64,000 nt of DNA from Delphinus delphis (Eukaryota > Chordata > Mammalia > Artiodactyla > Delphinidae): assembly GCF_949987515.2 (NCBI RefSeq), contig NC_082702.1, positions 51,119,600 to 51,183,599 on the forward strand, read 5' to 3'. Made by a program: the position numbers and the translations under genes. Shown one piece after another: positions 32,500-42,429 of the stretch (the first letter of the stretch is position 1; each line of letters opens with the position of its first letter). Below the pieces are notes generated by a model, which saw only the letters and a program-made list of their open reading frames with translations, searched no databases and was not told the DNA's origin.

Positions 32500-32810
32500 T
32501 TCAGGACCTCGAGTCTGCATCTGCTCTTGCCATGGGGCATTATTCCACGCCCCCTATACTCCCTTCTCTTCCCTGGAGAACTCAGATGTCAGATCTTTAC
32601 CTAGAATTCACTTCCCCCAGGAGGCATTGCCTGGACTGCCCTGACTGGATTCAATATTCCCGAGCCCTTTGTATTTTTCTTCTGCGTATTCCAAGTCATG
32701 TAAGGCTTGTGGGTTTAAATTACCTGTTTCCCTAACCAAACTGCAAGATCCCTCCAGGCAGGGCTCTTGTCAGTGTTGTCCCCGGTGATGGGTAAGTGGA
32801 CAAGAAAGGC
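32500..32810 (+). mobile_element. L2 LINE 3' end
   Basis: 'ctttacctagaattcacttc', 'ggaggcattgcctggactgc', 'actgcaagatccctccaggc' and 'agggctcttgtcagtgttgt' follow L2 order. Confidence 0.65.
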
Positions 32811-33400
32811 AGTGGAAGTTTCTAGCATCCAACCCCAAGGAGCATCCTCAAGACTTCCTTCCGCCAGTAAGCCTCCCCAGATGTCTCAATGCACACACTT
32901 CTGCCCTTCCCTGACGTGAGGCCTGAGATCTGACCGGGGGAAGCAGTCTCTAGAACATTCTGATGAACCGCCTCTAACTACAGCAGGGTTGTTCTAGGTT
33001 TTTTGAAGGCTGTGTCCCAGCCCAAGTTATAAGGATCTGAAGAGCTGAACCACTGTATGAAATTTGTTTTTATATTTTCTCCAGAATTTCTCTATTAGCC
33101 CAGATCAGACATTTGGTAAATAGGTGCTGACCCGGGGAAAAATAATGATGAGACAACATGGTGTCTGAAAGTCCAGCAACCTAGTTATTAATCATTGACT
33201 TTCTCACATGAGAAAGGGGACCAAACTTTAAGGGGAGAGACACTTAAATTATGCCTTTTTTAATTGGTGGGGAGGGGAAGAGGAAAAATTAAAGCCCCTC
33301 TATTTATAATCAAAGGAGGGAGGGGAATAAAAATGAAGGGTAAAAATAAGAAAATGTGACATGGGTAAGTTCTTCAAGTTAATGCCCCCAAAATATTTAC
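32811..33400. other. Unique sequence, nothing recognised
   Basis: Includes an A/G-rich stretch at 33268-33350. No exon or confident repeat. Confidence 0.35.
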
Positions 33401-33404
33401 GGAA

Positions 33405-33650
33405 TTTACATTAGGAGAATATCATGGAAGACATACTATGTACAAGCCAGTGTGTACCTGTCCTTGTGGATTGCATAGTACATATGAGAAGTAACTTCCA
33501 TAAGAGACCACAGGCTATTTTGAGCTGGTGGAGCAGAGAAAGCAGTCTGTGGAGGCTTCTCGGAAGAGGAAGGACATTCTGTACAGAGGTAGCATTGAGG
33601 ACAAATGTGGGGAGATCGGAAACATGCAGATGAGAAAGCCGTCCTCTACA
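33405..33650 (+). repeat. Possible fragment of the unassigned ancient repeat
   Basis: 'gcttctcggaagaggaagga' and 'gtagcattgaggacaaatgt' loosely match the 'aggcctctctgaggaggtga…' region of the family at 25775. Confidence 0.3.
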
Positions 33651-33804
33651 GGAAGGTCCCCAAGCATGAGCAGTTCCACGCGACGGTGATGGATTGAACA
33701 AGGACCACAGAAGGAGGCCTTTGCTCCAAGAACTGCAGGTCTTTGAAGGCTCCTCAGGACTCCTGCCTCATGCTATGAAGAGGGCTCCTATCTTAGGACT
33801 AGTC

Positions 33805-34022
33805 CAGGGAGCGCTTCTCAAACCTGAGCATCTATCAGAATCCTCTTGGGGGCTTCTTAAAATGTAGATTTCTGAAATGCAGTTTGCATTTCTTAAAATG
33901 CAAACTCCCTCTGAAGTTTCTAATTCAGTGGGTCTGAGGTGAGGCTGGAGAATTTCATTCCTAGCAAGTTTCCAGGTGAGGCCAATGCTGCTGGTCTGGG
34001 ACCCACCCTTTCAGAACCCCTG
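33805..34022 (+). mobile_element. MER5-type hAT MITE
   Basis: 'agcgcttctcaaacctgagc', 'atctatcagaatcctcttgg', 'ctaattcagtgggtctgagg', 'caagtttccaggtgaggcca' and 'accctttcagaacccctggc'. The two ends form the expected inverted pair. Confidence 0.75.
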
Positions 34023-34330
34023 GCCCAGCTAGTCCCCAGGTAAACATTAAGTCTTAGCTGAGAATGGGGTGGGGGCCAGAGTGGGATCAAAAAATGTGGC
34101 CCACTGGTGGCCAAGTCCTTGGTGCTGGCCTCGGGGACACTCCGAGAGCCACACCGCTCCCCAGTTTAACACCTGCCAAGGTCCAGCGTCCCATGGCAAG
34201 CCCACGTGGGGCCCGCACCCGGCACTCTGCAGAGTTTCCCAACCCCAAGAACTCACACCTGGCAGAAAAGAGTGTCGGGGCCTTGCAATGTCCATCTAGA
34301 TACCCGAGACTTGGCTCCCGTTGAAACAAA
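34023..34330. other. GC-rich unique block
   Basis: Several overlapping frames on both strands with no domain. About ten CpG by eye in 34130-34320. No repeat recognised. Confidence 0.35.
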
Positions 34331-34640
34331 ATGTGCCTGCGTTAATTATTCCAACCAGTGAGGGCCTCAGAAGCATCGCGGTGGCTAATTACAAAGCCTC
34401 CCGCCTGCAAACAGATTCCAGACCAGACGGTTCTGGGTTCTAATGGCGCCATTCACTCCGATTAGGCATTGCCGCCCTTCATTATTGCCACTGTTAACAT
34501 CTGAATCTGAGTTTCTTCATCTTTGAAGTAGGGATGAGGTCGCTTTATTGTTTCAGTTTGGGTGCCTGGTCGCTGCTTATTAAATGCTCATTAGCACGTG
34601 ATAAATGCAATTAGAGGGTCAGAGCTGACTGGTCAAATCC
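34331..34640. promoter_or_regulatory. TAAT/ATTA-rich unique block, possible enhancer
   Basis: Homeodomain-core strings cluster here: gcgttaattattcc, ggctaattacaa, cgattaggca, cattattgcc, aatgctcattagca and aatgcaattagagg, plus CACGTG-like cacgtgataa. The middle also weakly matches a MIR ('gagtttcttcatctttgaag'), so part may be an exapted SINE. Regulatory function is inference only. Confidence 0.3.
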
Positions 34641-35193
34641 TCCTAGCCGCTCTGCTGGCCACTGGGACCAGGACCAGTTCTCCAGCTCAAGGGAGAAGAA
34701 CAGGGCGGCAGAAAGAGTCTTAAGGAGCGTGTTTGTGACCAAGGCCACGTCCCAGTTGTTTAGATTTTTGTACCTTTCGTCCATTTTCCATTTATTTTAT
34801 ATGTTATTCCTTCCCTTCCCTGAAGGCAGTGATGGAGACACCTCTCAGGCACATCTGCCCCTGCTGTAGGACACAGGAGCCGTGGCCAGCTGCTTGCTTG
34901 GCTTGCTGTACTAATGAGAAGACCCAAGGCGTCTGGTTCCAGGTGTTACTTCAACCGATCAGGGATCCCAGTTCTGAGGTCTCTGAGATGTTCTCTGTCT
35001 TTCCCTCATGAGCACAAGAGGCCTTCTGTGCATAAGGAGGCTTCTGCCTTCTTTTCAGATTCCACATATAAGTGAGATCACACAGTATCTGTCTTTCTGT
35101 GTCTGGTTTATTTCACTTCGTGTAACGTCCTCCAGGGTCATCCATGTTGCTGCAAATGACAGGATGTCCTTCTTTTTATGGCTTAATAATATT

Positions 35194-35215
35194 CCATTGT
35201 GTGTGTGTGTATTAC

Positions 35216-35255
<40 letters not shown>
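35194..35255. repeat. (TG)n microsatellite
   Basis: TG runs interrupted by attacatata, inside the inverted half of the L1. Confidence 0.9.
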
Positions 35256-35256
<1 letters not shown>

Positions 35257-35404
35257 ATTTTCTTTATCCATTCATCCACTGTATAAATTTTCAGTTATAT
35301 GATGAATACGTCCTGGGGCTCTAATACACAGGCTGGTGACTCTAGTTAATCACACGGCATTGTATATACCTGGAATTTATTAAAAGTAGATCTTAAGTCT
35401 TCTC

Positions 35405-35453
35405 ACGACACACACGCACGCACATACACACACGCACACGCACACGCACACAG
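35405..35453. repeat. (CA)n/(CGCA)n microsatellite
   Basis: CA units with repeated acgc interruptions, inside the L1 3' UTR. Confidence 0.9.
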
Positions 35454-35600
35454 GTAACTATGTGAGATGTGGCTGTGTTAATTACCTTGATTGTGGAGAT
35501 CATTTCACAATGTACATATATGTCAAATCCCCAAGCTGTACACCTTAAATATACACAGTTTTTGTCAATTAAACCTCAGTAAAACTGGGGGAAAAAAGAA

Positions 35601-35930
35601 AACTATAAAAAGAAGAAGGCCTCTTTCTCTCCTGGCTCAAGAACTCCTTTGAGGCAGAAGAAGAGATAGGTGAGCCTGTCCTCTTTTTTTCCAGGAAGTG
35701 AATGTGTGCCTAAAATGGCATCCCCCTCCAAGTGAGCTTTCCCTGCCGGTTCTGTCCTGTAGTTACCCCAGCCGCAGGGGGTTCTGGGAGAGCCAGCATC
35801 TCCTGGGGGGTGATCACATGGCTGCCCTGGACGAAGTCAGGGTCTTCTGAGCAAAGACAAAGGAGAGGATGGGTTTGGGGTGAGCAACTGCCCACATCCA
35901 TCTGATGGCTGAGTTTGGAGGCATGTTGCA
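35601..35930. other. Unique sequence, nothing recognised
   Basis: No confident repeat or exon. Confidence 0.35.
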
Positions 35931-35934
35931 CTGG

Positions 35935-36145
35935 GCTGGAGATCCCTTCCCTGCCACTTGCTAGAGGATCAGCTTGGGCAATCTTGAACTTTCCAGCTTC
36001 ATTATTTGTCTAATTGTGGTAATAATCCCCCCACCCTGCCCCTGAGGCATCTGTGAGGGTTAAGTGATGTCACATATGAAATCACAAAGCACAGCCCCCA
36101 GTACATGTTCCATGAAGAGTAAACTATTATAATTAGTAATGAGAA
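35935..36145 (+). mobile_element. MIR SINE
   Basis: 'ccctgccacttgctagagga', 'cagcttcattatttgtctaa', 'gtgagggttaagtgatgtca', 'cacagcccccagtacatgtt'. Confidence 0.7.
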
Positions 36146-36835
36146 TGACAATATTCCTCCTTAATTCCACTGGCCCCGGCTTGGCCCCTAAACACAGTAT
36201 GCGCCATTTTCCCAGAGCCCTCCCGGACAGCCAGGAGGAGCGTCTCTGCCCCGTTGTCATTAGAGGACACGGCCTCTGGATTCCTTCCCGCAAGCTGGAC
36301 TTTGTTCATCCCTGCGGAGAGCGCATCCGGAAAGCAGATGGGCACCGTAACCACGGCTCGGTTTGACCTTTAAGCTCTAGGAGCATGAAACCTCCTAGCA
36401 TCTTGTTTTTCACGGTTAGAGTCCACACTGCCGGCTCCCCGCTCCCATGGGCTGGCCCAGGGCCAATGTGCTCTCCCAGAACTGGGAAGAACAGAGACTA
36501 ATGACCCCACATTGATATGTAACTTGCCCTAATATTGACCCTGGCCCTGTGGTCAGTGATTCCCATTGTGGGTAAATGATTGGGCTGTTTTGGCTTCTAC
36601 CTCGTTTGACTTTTCCACCGTCCCCACCACTGTTTTGAACAACAAAAGGCATCTCAGTTCATCGTGTGATATGATTAAGACTCCTGCTACTGCTCTTTGG
36701 TAGATGTGGCTGCCAAGCTGGCAGTATTTCCTCTGAATCAGCTAGGAGACTGTGAACGTCCTTCATTCAACACAAACGACAAAGTAGAAGTCCCCCCACG
36801 GGAGATGCAGCTATGTTACAGGATCCAAGAAAACA
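36146..36835. other. Unique sequence, moderately CpG-rich at 36170-36365
   Basis: No repeat recognised. Roughly 15 CpG by eye in the 36170-36365 part. No coding support. Confidence 0.35.
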
Positions 36836-36837
36836 GC

Positions 36838-36906
36838 GATAATGATAATTATGATGATAATTACTATTAATTTATGATGATAATAATTATTACTAATATT
36901 AATTGA
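36838..36906. repeat. (GATAAT)n-like AT-rich tract
   Basis: Imperfect tract of gataat/tgataa/ttatta units. Confidence 0.8.
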
Positions 36907-37089
36907 ATGCTCAAGGTGGGCCTGGTGTGATAAGTGCATTAGACTAGATGCAGTCATTCATTCCTCTGTTACTAATATCTACGAAGCTCTGAATTAGGCA
37001 CCACCTTAGGATCCTGCCCTGTGTGGGGATTCAGGTCACGATTAGGTCTGGTGTCATCAGGGCTGTGAGGGAGGCCATACGAAGGATTA

Positions 37090-37318
37090 TCAGTAGTAAT
37101 AATATTATAGTTACCACGTCTTAACTGAGTGTTTACTGCACAGTAGGCGTTCAAGACACATTCTGTTGGTAGCTATACCTCTTCATAGGTTCTCTTTGTA
37201 AGCCCATTTTCTAGATGAGGCAACTGAAGTTCAGAAACGGTTAAGTAACCAGTCCAAGGTCACGCAGCTGGTGAAAATCTGCCTCGGGCCGAGTACAGAG
37301 CCCAGGCTAACACCAGAG
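37090..37318 (-). mobile_element. MIR SINE, near full length
   Basis: 'agtgtttactgcacagtagg', 'cccattttctagatgaggca', 'actgaagttcagaaacggtt', 'ccaaggtcacgcagctggtg', and head 'acagagcccaggctaacacc'. Its tRNA head abuts the head of the plus-strand MIR that follows. Confidence 0.85.
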
Positions 37319-37324
37319 CTGGGC

Positions 37325-37485
37325 TGCTTGTCCCAGCTCTGCCTCTTGTCAACTTTGCCACCTTGGACAAGTTGCTTCAGCTCTCTGGGCTTGGTTTCCC
37401 AATGTGTAAAACGGGTTTATAGTCTCACTGACTTACTTCATGGTGTGATAGTGAAGAATAAATGAGTTGGCAGGTGCAAAATGCT
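37325..37485 (+). mobile_element. MIR SINE
   Basis: 'ccttggacaagttgcttcag', 'ctctctgggcttggtttccc', 'aatgtgtaaaacgggtttat', and 'agaataaatgagttggcagg'. Confidence 0.85.
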
Positions 37486-37529
37486 GGGGCCTTCTATGCC
37501 TACCTATCACCCAGTAAGGACAGGTCTCT

Positions 37530-37815
37530 AGTGGGGCTGAAGAAGTGACTGCCGTGCTGAGCTTTGAAGGGTAATTAAGAATTACCCAGGCGGCGAAGAG
37601 AGCCTTCGCAGAGGCACTGAGGTCTGGGAGGCATGGAGAGCTGAGAGGATTCACGACCAGTTCAGGAGAGCTGAAAGCTGACTGTGTGCCAGGAGGTGGG
37701 TGGAGCAGAGAAGCAGGTAGAAGCAGGATTCCAGAAGGCTCTGAAGGGGACTTGGAGCCTTCTCTAAAGGCAGCGGGGAGGCGGTAAGAGTGTGAAGCAA
37801 GGAAATGACTCTTTC
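37530..37815 (+). repeat. Ancient interspersed repeat, family unassigned
   Basis: 'ctgaagaagtgactgccgtg', 'ctgagctttgaagggtaatt', 'aggcactgaggtctgggagg', and 'gaagcaggattccagaaggc' belong to the same old family as 25775-26105. Confidence 0.45.
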
Positions 37816-39170
37816 TTCCCCTAAAGAAGAGACGATTCTAGACTCCAACTCCAGGACCAGAAGTCCTGCTCTAGCCCATGCTGGAGAGAAGACTCACTTC
37901 TTGTTGACCAAAGAAACGCCATTTCCTGCTAATCCTCCTCCAGGACTGGCCGTGGCAGGCACACCAGGCCCACAGCTGGCTCTTTTCCAACTCTCTCCCG
38001 GCTGGCCTTCTGCAGGGGTTCCCAGCCCATGCAGAGGGCAAGGTCGGGGTGCAGGGCAGGTCACTGGCTTGCTTGTTACCTTATAATCTGTGGGCGAGGG
38101 CTGCACCCTTCAAGGGCGAAGTTCACAGTCAGGGCACCCTCGCCATGATATGATCCCTGGCTTTTAAATACCCCGGGCTCCGAGGTCTGTCTGAGGGAGA
38201 CCAGGCTGAAATGAGGGGCTCCTACTTGCAAAACAGGGAACCATGGGTTTAAAAATCCCCCCGAGGGAACCTGCACTCACCAGGCCCCAGACCCTTAGAG
38301 GACCGTTTGCGCGTTTGAAGGGCTGGGTCAGCTGCTGGGCCCACGGGGACCTTGCAGTCAGTTCTGTTCTCAGGAGAGTGCCCCCGAGGTGGAGAAATGG
38401 AAAATGGGGCTCCTGGTGGGCCCTGGGCTGCCCAAGGGAAGAGGGCTGGCCTCCACATTTTCCCAGATCCATGTGGGCAGCTACAAAGGAGCTTTTGAGG
38501 ATAAACAAATACGGAATTGAGAAAATAAGGAAGGAGCTGGCATCTGAGGAATGCGAATATTTAGAAAATGCTGGTGTGTGAAGGCAGAGCAGGCTGTTCG
38601 GTTATAGGTTAGATGTCTGATGGCCTGGGACAGGGGAACTGCAAAAAAGGAAAAATAAAAAAAACCTTGGTGGAAACAAGGTTTCTTCAGGGTGGATTGT
38701 TTCCCACAGGCAAAAATGAAGGGTGGAAAGCACAGGACTCTGCGGGAATAGTATGGGGGCTATTCCATCCCTTCACGTTGTAGTCAGCCCAATACTATGA
38801 AATACCACTATCCACTGCTCTCACGTTGTCATAGTTAATTTTAATTCTTGTATTATTATTATTATTATGAGTTTCTTTGCTGAGAGATCCAAGGGGTTTG
38901 CATGTATCAGTTTCTGGAAAGGATCAGCATGGGAGCGCAGAGGACGACGGCTAACCACGGCAGAAACAGGTTAACAGGGAAATTCAGGGTCAAAATCAAG
39001 GAAGGGCCTGGTTACCATATTCTTTAAGCTTCTGCAGACAATGGCAAAGGGCAAGTAACTAACTGTGTACACAGTCAACCTTAACTTTGCAAATACTTTG
39101 ATCCTTCCTTGAACACACCCTAGATCCCTTTTCTTGCTTCTTGCCTCCAACAAGTTTGTTCATTCATTCA
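37816..39170. other. Unique sequence, no gene supported
   Basis: GC-rich at 37900-38470, with overlapping frames on both strands (up to 114 codons) that lack domains. A short (ATT)n lies at 38856-38869. No confident repeat. Confidence 0.4.
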
Positions 39171-39174
39171 TTCA

Positions 39175-39930
39175 TCTATTCATTCGCTCAATGACCATTT
39201 TTGCACATCTGATAAGCACTAAAGGTTACTGTGTTAGTCGGGTTGTCCTCCGTGAGCTTTACATACGCCGCGCTGTCACATTTACTCATTACTGCAGGGT
39301 CTGTGCCATCACTGACCCCATTTTAAAGATGGGGAAATGGAGCCTTAGATTTCTGTTCGCATCTAATGCCACTATAGTAAATTACTATGGACTTAGTGGT
39401 TTAAAGCAACACGAGTGTATTATCTTACGGTTCTGGAGGTCGAAGTCCAACGTGGGTCTCACCGGGGCTAAAATCAAGGTGCCGGCAGGACACGCTCCAT
39501 TCAGGAGGCTCTATCCACGAATCCATGCGCTTGATTTCTCCGGCTTCCGGAAGCCGCCTGCATTTCTTGACTTGTGTCTCCTTCCATCTTCAAAACCTGT
39601 AACAGAGGGTCTGGTGTTTTTCATATGGCATCACTTCAGCACTGACTCCATTTCTGCCTCTAGCTTCCAATTTTAAGGACCCTTGCGATTACACTGGGCC
39701 CACCTGGAGAATCCAGGCTGAACTCTCTATTTTAAAGTCAGCTGGTTAGCAGCCTTAATTCAGTCTGCAACCTGAGTCTCCTCTCGCCAATTAAGGTCAC
39801 ATATTCACAGGTTCTGGGATTAGGAGGTGGCCCTCTTCAGAGGCCCTTATTCTCCCACAGTGTAACTGACTCGCTCACGGTCACATGGTCAGTGAGTGGC
39901 AGGCCTTGCGCGCCAGCCTTGGGGACTTGG
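39175..39930 (-). mobile_element. MIR SINE split by an LTR
   Basis: The left part has 'ccattttaaagatggggaaa' and 'tggagccttag'. The right part, after 39862, has 'ctcgctcacggtcacatggt' and 'cagtgagtggcaggcc'. Both halves are collinear in one minus-strand MIR. The LTR at 39345-39860 separates them. Confidence 0.65.
39345..39860 (-). mobile_element. MaLR-type solo LTR (MLT1-like)
   Basis: Read on the plus strand: 'gtggtttaaagcaacacgag', 'tacggttctggaggtcgaag', 'gctaaaatcaaggtgccggc', 'cacttcagcactgactccat', 'gattacactgggcccacctg', 'aattaaggtcacatattcac', 'ttctgggattaggaggtggc'. This is the reverse complement of a MaLR LTR. No internal retroviral sequence is present. The long frame at 39134-39676 is a by-product. 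Confidence 0.75.
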
Positions 39931-40675
39931 CTCAGCCTCTGCTTTTTCCCTCCTCTCCCGATCCATGTGCCAAGGGCTCAGCTGGGGGCTGAGGACACAG
40001 GAGTATGAAATACCCTCAGACTCTGACCTCATGGCTCTTCTACTCCATTGGTGTCTTAGAGCAGGATCTCATGCACTATGGGCCAGAAGAGTTTAAGGCA
40101 CTGAAGGATGGAGAGGAGCTTTAAGCTAGAGGTAGTGCAGGAAGTAGTCATCCTAAATTGCGCACACTGAGTGAACATTTTCGGACCAAGGAGGGGTGGG
40201 GGGTGAGGAGGTGGGCACTGAAGGTAGATTGGAACAATAATGAAAGACACAAGTAGAGCCCACTGGGGACCTGCCTGGGGCCAGTCCTTTTGCCCCCACT
40301 TTGACTACGTGTTGACCTGTGCGAAGTTTGTGTGCCGGTATTCTTGTTTTCATGCACTTTGTACGTGCCCACATGCACGCTCGTGTGTTTGCACTGCCTT
40401 GGGCTCTGTGGCACTGCTGTCAGGCCCAGACATCCACACAGCCCTGGGAATATCCAGGCCTTGGGGCTGCCTAATCAACCCTTGAGCATTGCTAGCTGGG
40501 GCATCACTCCTGAGTCTTCTGGAGGCCCAGCTATGGGGCTAGTCACAGGCCAAAGAAGAATAGATGGAGTTGGCCTCCAAAACCAGACTCGCATCTTCCC
40601 CAAAGCCTGCTCCCAGCCAGGCACCCATCACCTACCCACCCTTTTGGGATTAAAGGACCTGAACTGGAGCTCAAT
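39931..40675. other. Unique sequence, no gene supported
   Basis: Overlapping short frames only and no confident repeat. Confidence 0.35.
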
Positions 40676-40679
40676 CTCT

Positions 40680-40858
40680 GCCAGCTGTTGACTGGTGGAT
40701 GCCAACCTCCTTGAGCGTCAGTTTCCACATATGTAAAAATGGGCACAGTAATAATACCTCTAAGGAGCTATTGCAAAGATGAGATGAACATGAATGCGCT
40801 TTGTGGCTGTAAGGGACATGTGAACATGCTGTATCATTAAAGCAATGCACGGCAGTGT
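40680..40858 (+). mobile_element. MIR SINE
   Basis: 'cctccttgagcgtcagtttc', 'cacatatgtaaaaatgggca', 'cagtaataatacctctaagg', 'gatgagatgaacatgaatgc'. Confidence 0.75.
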
Positions 40859-40859
40859 A

Positions 40860-41475
40860 ATAACGGGCTTTCTCAGATGCCTGTGACAGACCCAGCTAAA
40901 CTACAGAGATAGGACTCTAGGAATAAGAGGAATTGTTTTTAACAAATCACTCCAGAGATCACTTATTTAAGTGAAATTTGTCCCCCTGGAATACCAGACA
41001 CATATTTGAGCATAATCAAAATGTTCTCATTTAATTTCCCTTTTGAACCTAGGACAGACATTTGGGTTCCTCGGTGAAGGCAAGTCTCCATCTCTGAAAG
41101 TAGACTTCATTTTTTTTAAAGCCAAAACACATCTACTGGCAAATCTTATTAATAAGGAGAAGATAATGGTTTGGGGCCAAATGTTTTTTCTTAAATGCCA
41201 TGAACTGGCCAAGGGAGATGTTCCCAAGAGACAGTTTTCGGCTTGTTTTTGCACAGCTTGTGGTGTCGGAATCAGGGAGAGCTTCTCCAGGGCAAGTATT
41301 TACCTGGAACCATCAGATGTGGCCAGGATGTCAGATGGCTTCTTATGCTCATTTGTCCCAGCAGAGGTTTTGCTACAAAGGCTCCTCCTACCACTCAAAT
41401 CCCCCCAAACACAGAGCTTTCTTTACCTTATATTCTGGGCCTAGGAGAGAGTATAGCTTTGGTATCAATATACAA
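40860..41475. other. Unique sequence, no gene supported
   Basis: A 133-codon plus frame (41043-41444) overlaps other frames and shows no domain. No confident repeat. Confidence 0.35.
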
Positions 41476-41477
41476 GG

Positions 41478-41935
41478 GTGAGGCTTGGGAAACTTGCCGC
41501 CTGATTTCTGATCCTGGCTCCAACACTTGCTTGCCAGGTGATCTGGGGAAGCCTCTGAACGTCACTACTTTATTTTATTCATTGATTGGTCACCCAGCGA
41601 TTCTCAACCAAGGGTGACTGTCCCCCTGACCCGGGACATCTGACCATGCCTGGGGCCATTACTGGTTGCCACAACTGGGGTGGGGAGAGTGTGTTACTGG
41701 TACCTAGTAGGTCATGGCCAGGGATACTGCTAAACATCCTACAATGCACGAGACAGCTCTCCCAACGAAGAATTATCTGCCCCCAAATATCCACCGTGTT
41801 GAATTCGGAAAACCTTGTACTAAATAGAAATAATATAAGTACCGATCTCCCAGGGCTGCTATGAGGACTGAACGAGGTAACATATCCAAAGTGTTCACCG
41901 TGTTGCCTGATGCATCTTGGGATGCAGTTGGTGTT
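41478..41935 (+). mobile_element. MIR SINE split by a hAT MITE
   Basis: The left part has 'ctgatcctggctccaacact', 'tgcttgccaggtgatctggg' and 'gaagcctctgaacgtcacta'. The right part, from 41818, has 'aatataagtaccgatctccc', 'agggctgctatgaggactga' and 'gttcaccgtgttgcctgatg'. The halves rejoin in order around 41594-41817. Confidence 0.75.
41594..41817 (+). mobile_element. hAT-Charlie-type MITE
   Basis: 'cagcgattctcaaccaaggg' start, 'gacatctgaccatgcctggg', 'ggttgccacaactggggtgg', 'cagggatactgctaaacatc', 'ctacaatgcacgagacagct', and 'aagaattatctgcccccaaa' at the far end. The element is close to full length, about 224 bp. Confidence 0.85.
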
Positions 41936-42237
41936 AATTACATTAATGCATATAAGCAGTACTTTGACTATAATGTTCAACCTGCTTGTACACCCACCAC
42001 CCTTCTCTGTTCTTTGCACCCTCACTACTACTGAACATCCTCACTTTGATATGCATTTTCACAGAGGCCTTTGGAGACAGAAAAGTGGTCCTCTGGCAGG
42101 TTCGTGGAGGAATGGATCTTCTGTCCTTGAAAATTCTCACACCCCGTCCCACTACTAGCAAATTCTTCCTCCTGGGATGAAGGCCAAACACCATTGTGAA
42201 CATTACTACCTCGATTAAAACAATTATTCCCATGTAT

Positions 42238-42425
42238 CTGGTGCTTTATATGCATTATTTCAATTTAATCTTTCCTATAACTCAGAAATGGTATTACGAT
42301 CGCCCAGATGGCCGAGGCTCAGAAAATATTAAGTGGCTTGGCCAAAATTAAAGGGCGAGGAAGAGGCAAGAGCCAGATTTAACCCCACATCCATTGTGAC
42401 AAATATCGTACATTCTATGATTCCT
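42238..42425 (-). mobile_element. MIR SINE
   Basis: 'ctttatatgcattatttcaa', 'tttaatctttcctataactc', 'ggccgaggctcagaaaatat', 'taagtggcttggccaaaatt'. Confidence 0.75.
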
Positions 42426-42429
42426 GATG

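Larger units (their letters stand above)
35048..35600 (+). mobile_element. Twin-primed (5'-inverted) L1
   Basis: Left part 35048-35280 is L1 in reverse (ORF2 terminus to start of 3' UTR: 'agattccacatataagtgag', 'catccatgttgctgcaaatg', 'gcttaataatattccattgt'). Right part 35288-35600 is L1 3' UTR in sense ('ttcagttatatgatgaatac', 'gtgactctagttaatcacac', 'caattaaacctcagtaaaac') ending in an A-run. An inverted 5' segment joined to a sense 3' segment is the twin-priming signature. CA/TG microsatellites have grown in both parts. Confidence 0.8.

Noticed and set aside
32229..32735. 168-codon plus-strand frame
   Set aside because: It runs through a hAT MITE and then an L2, both recognisable at the DNA level.
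39134..39676. 180-codon plus-strand frame
   Set aside because: It spans part of a MIR and a reversed MaLR-type LTR.
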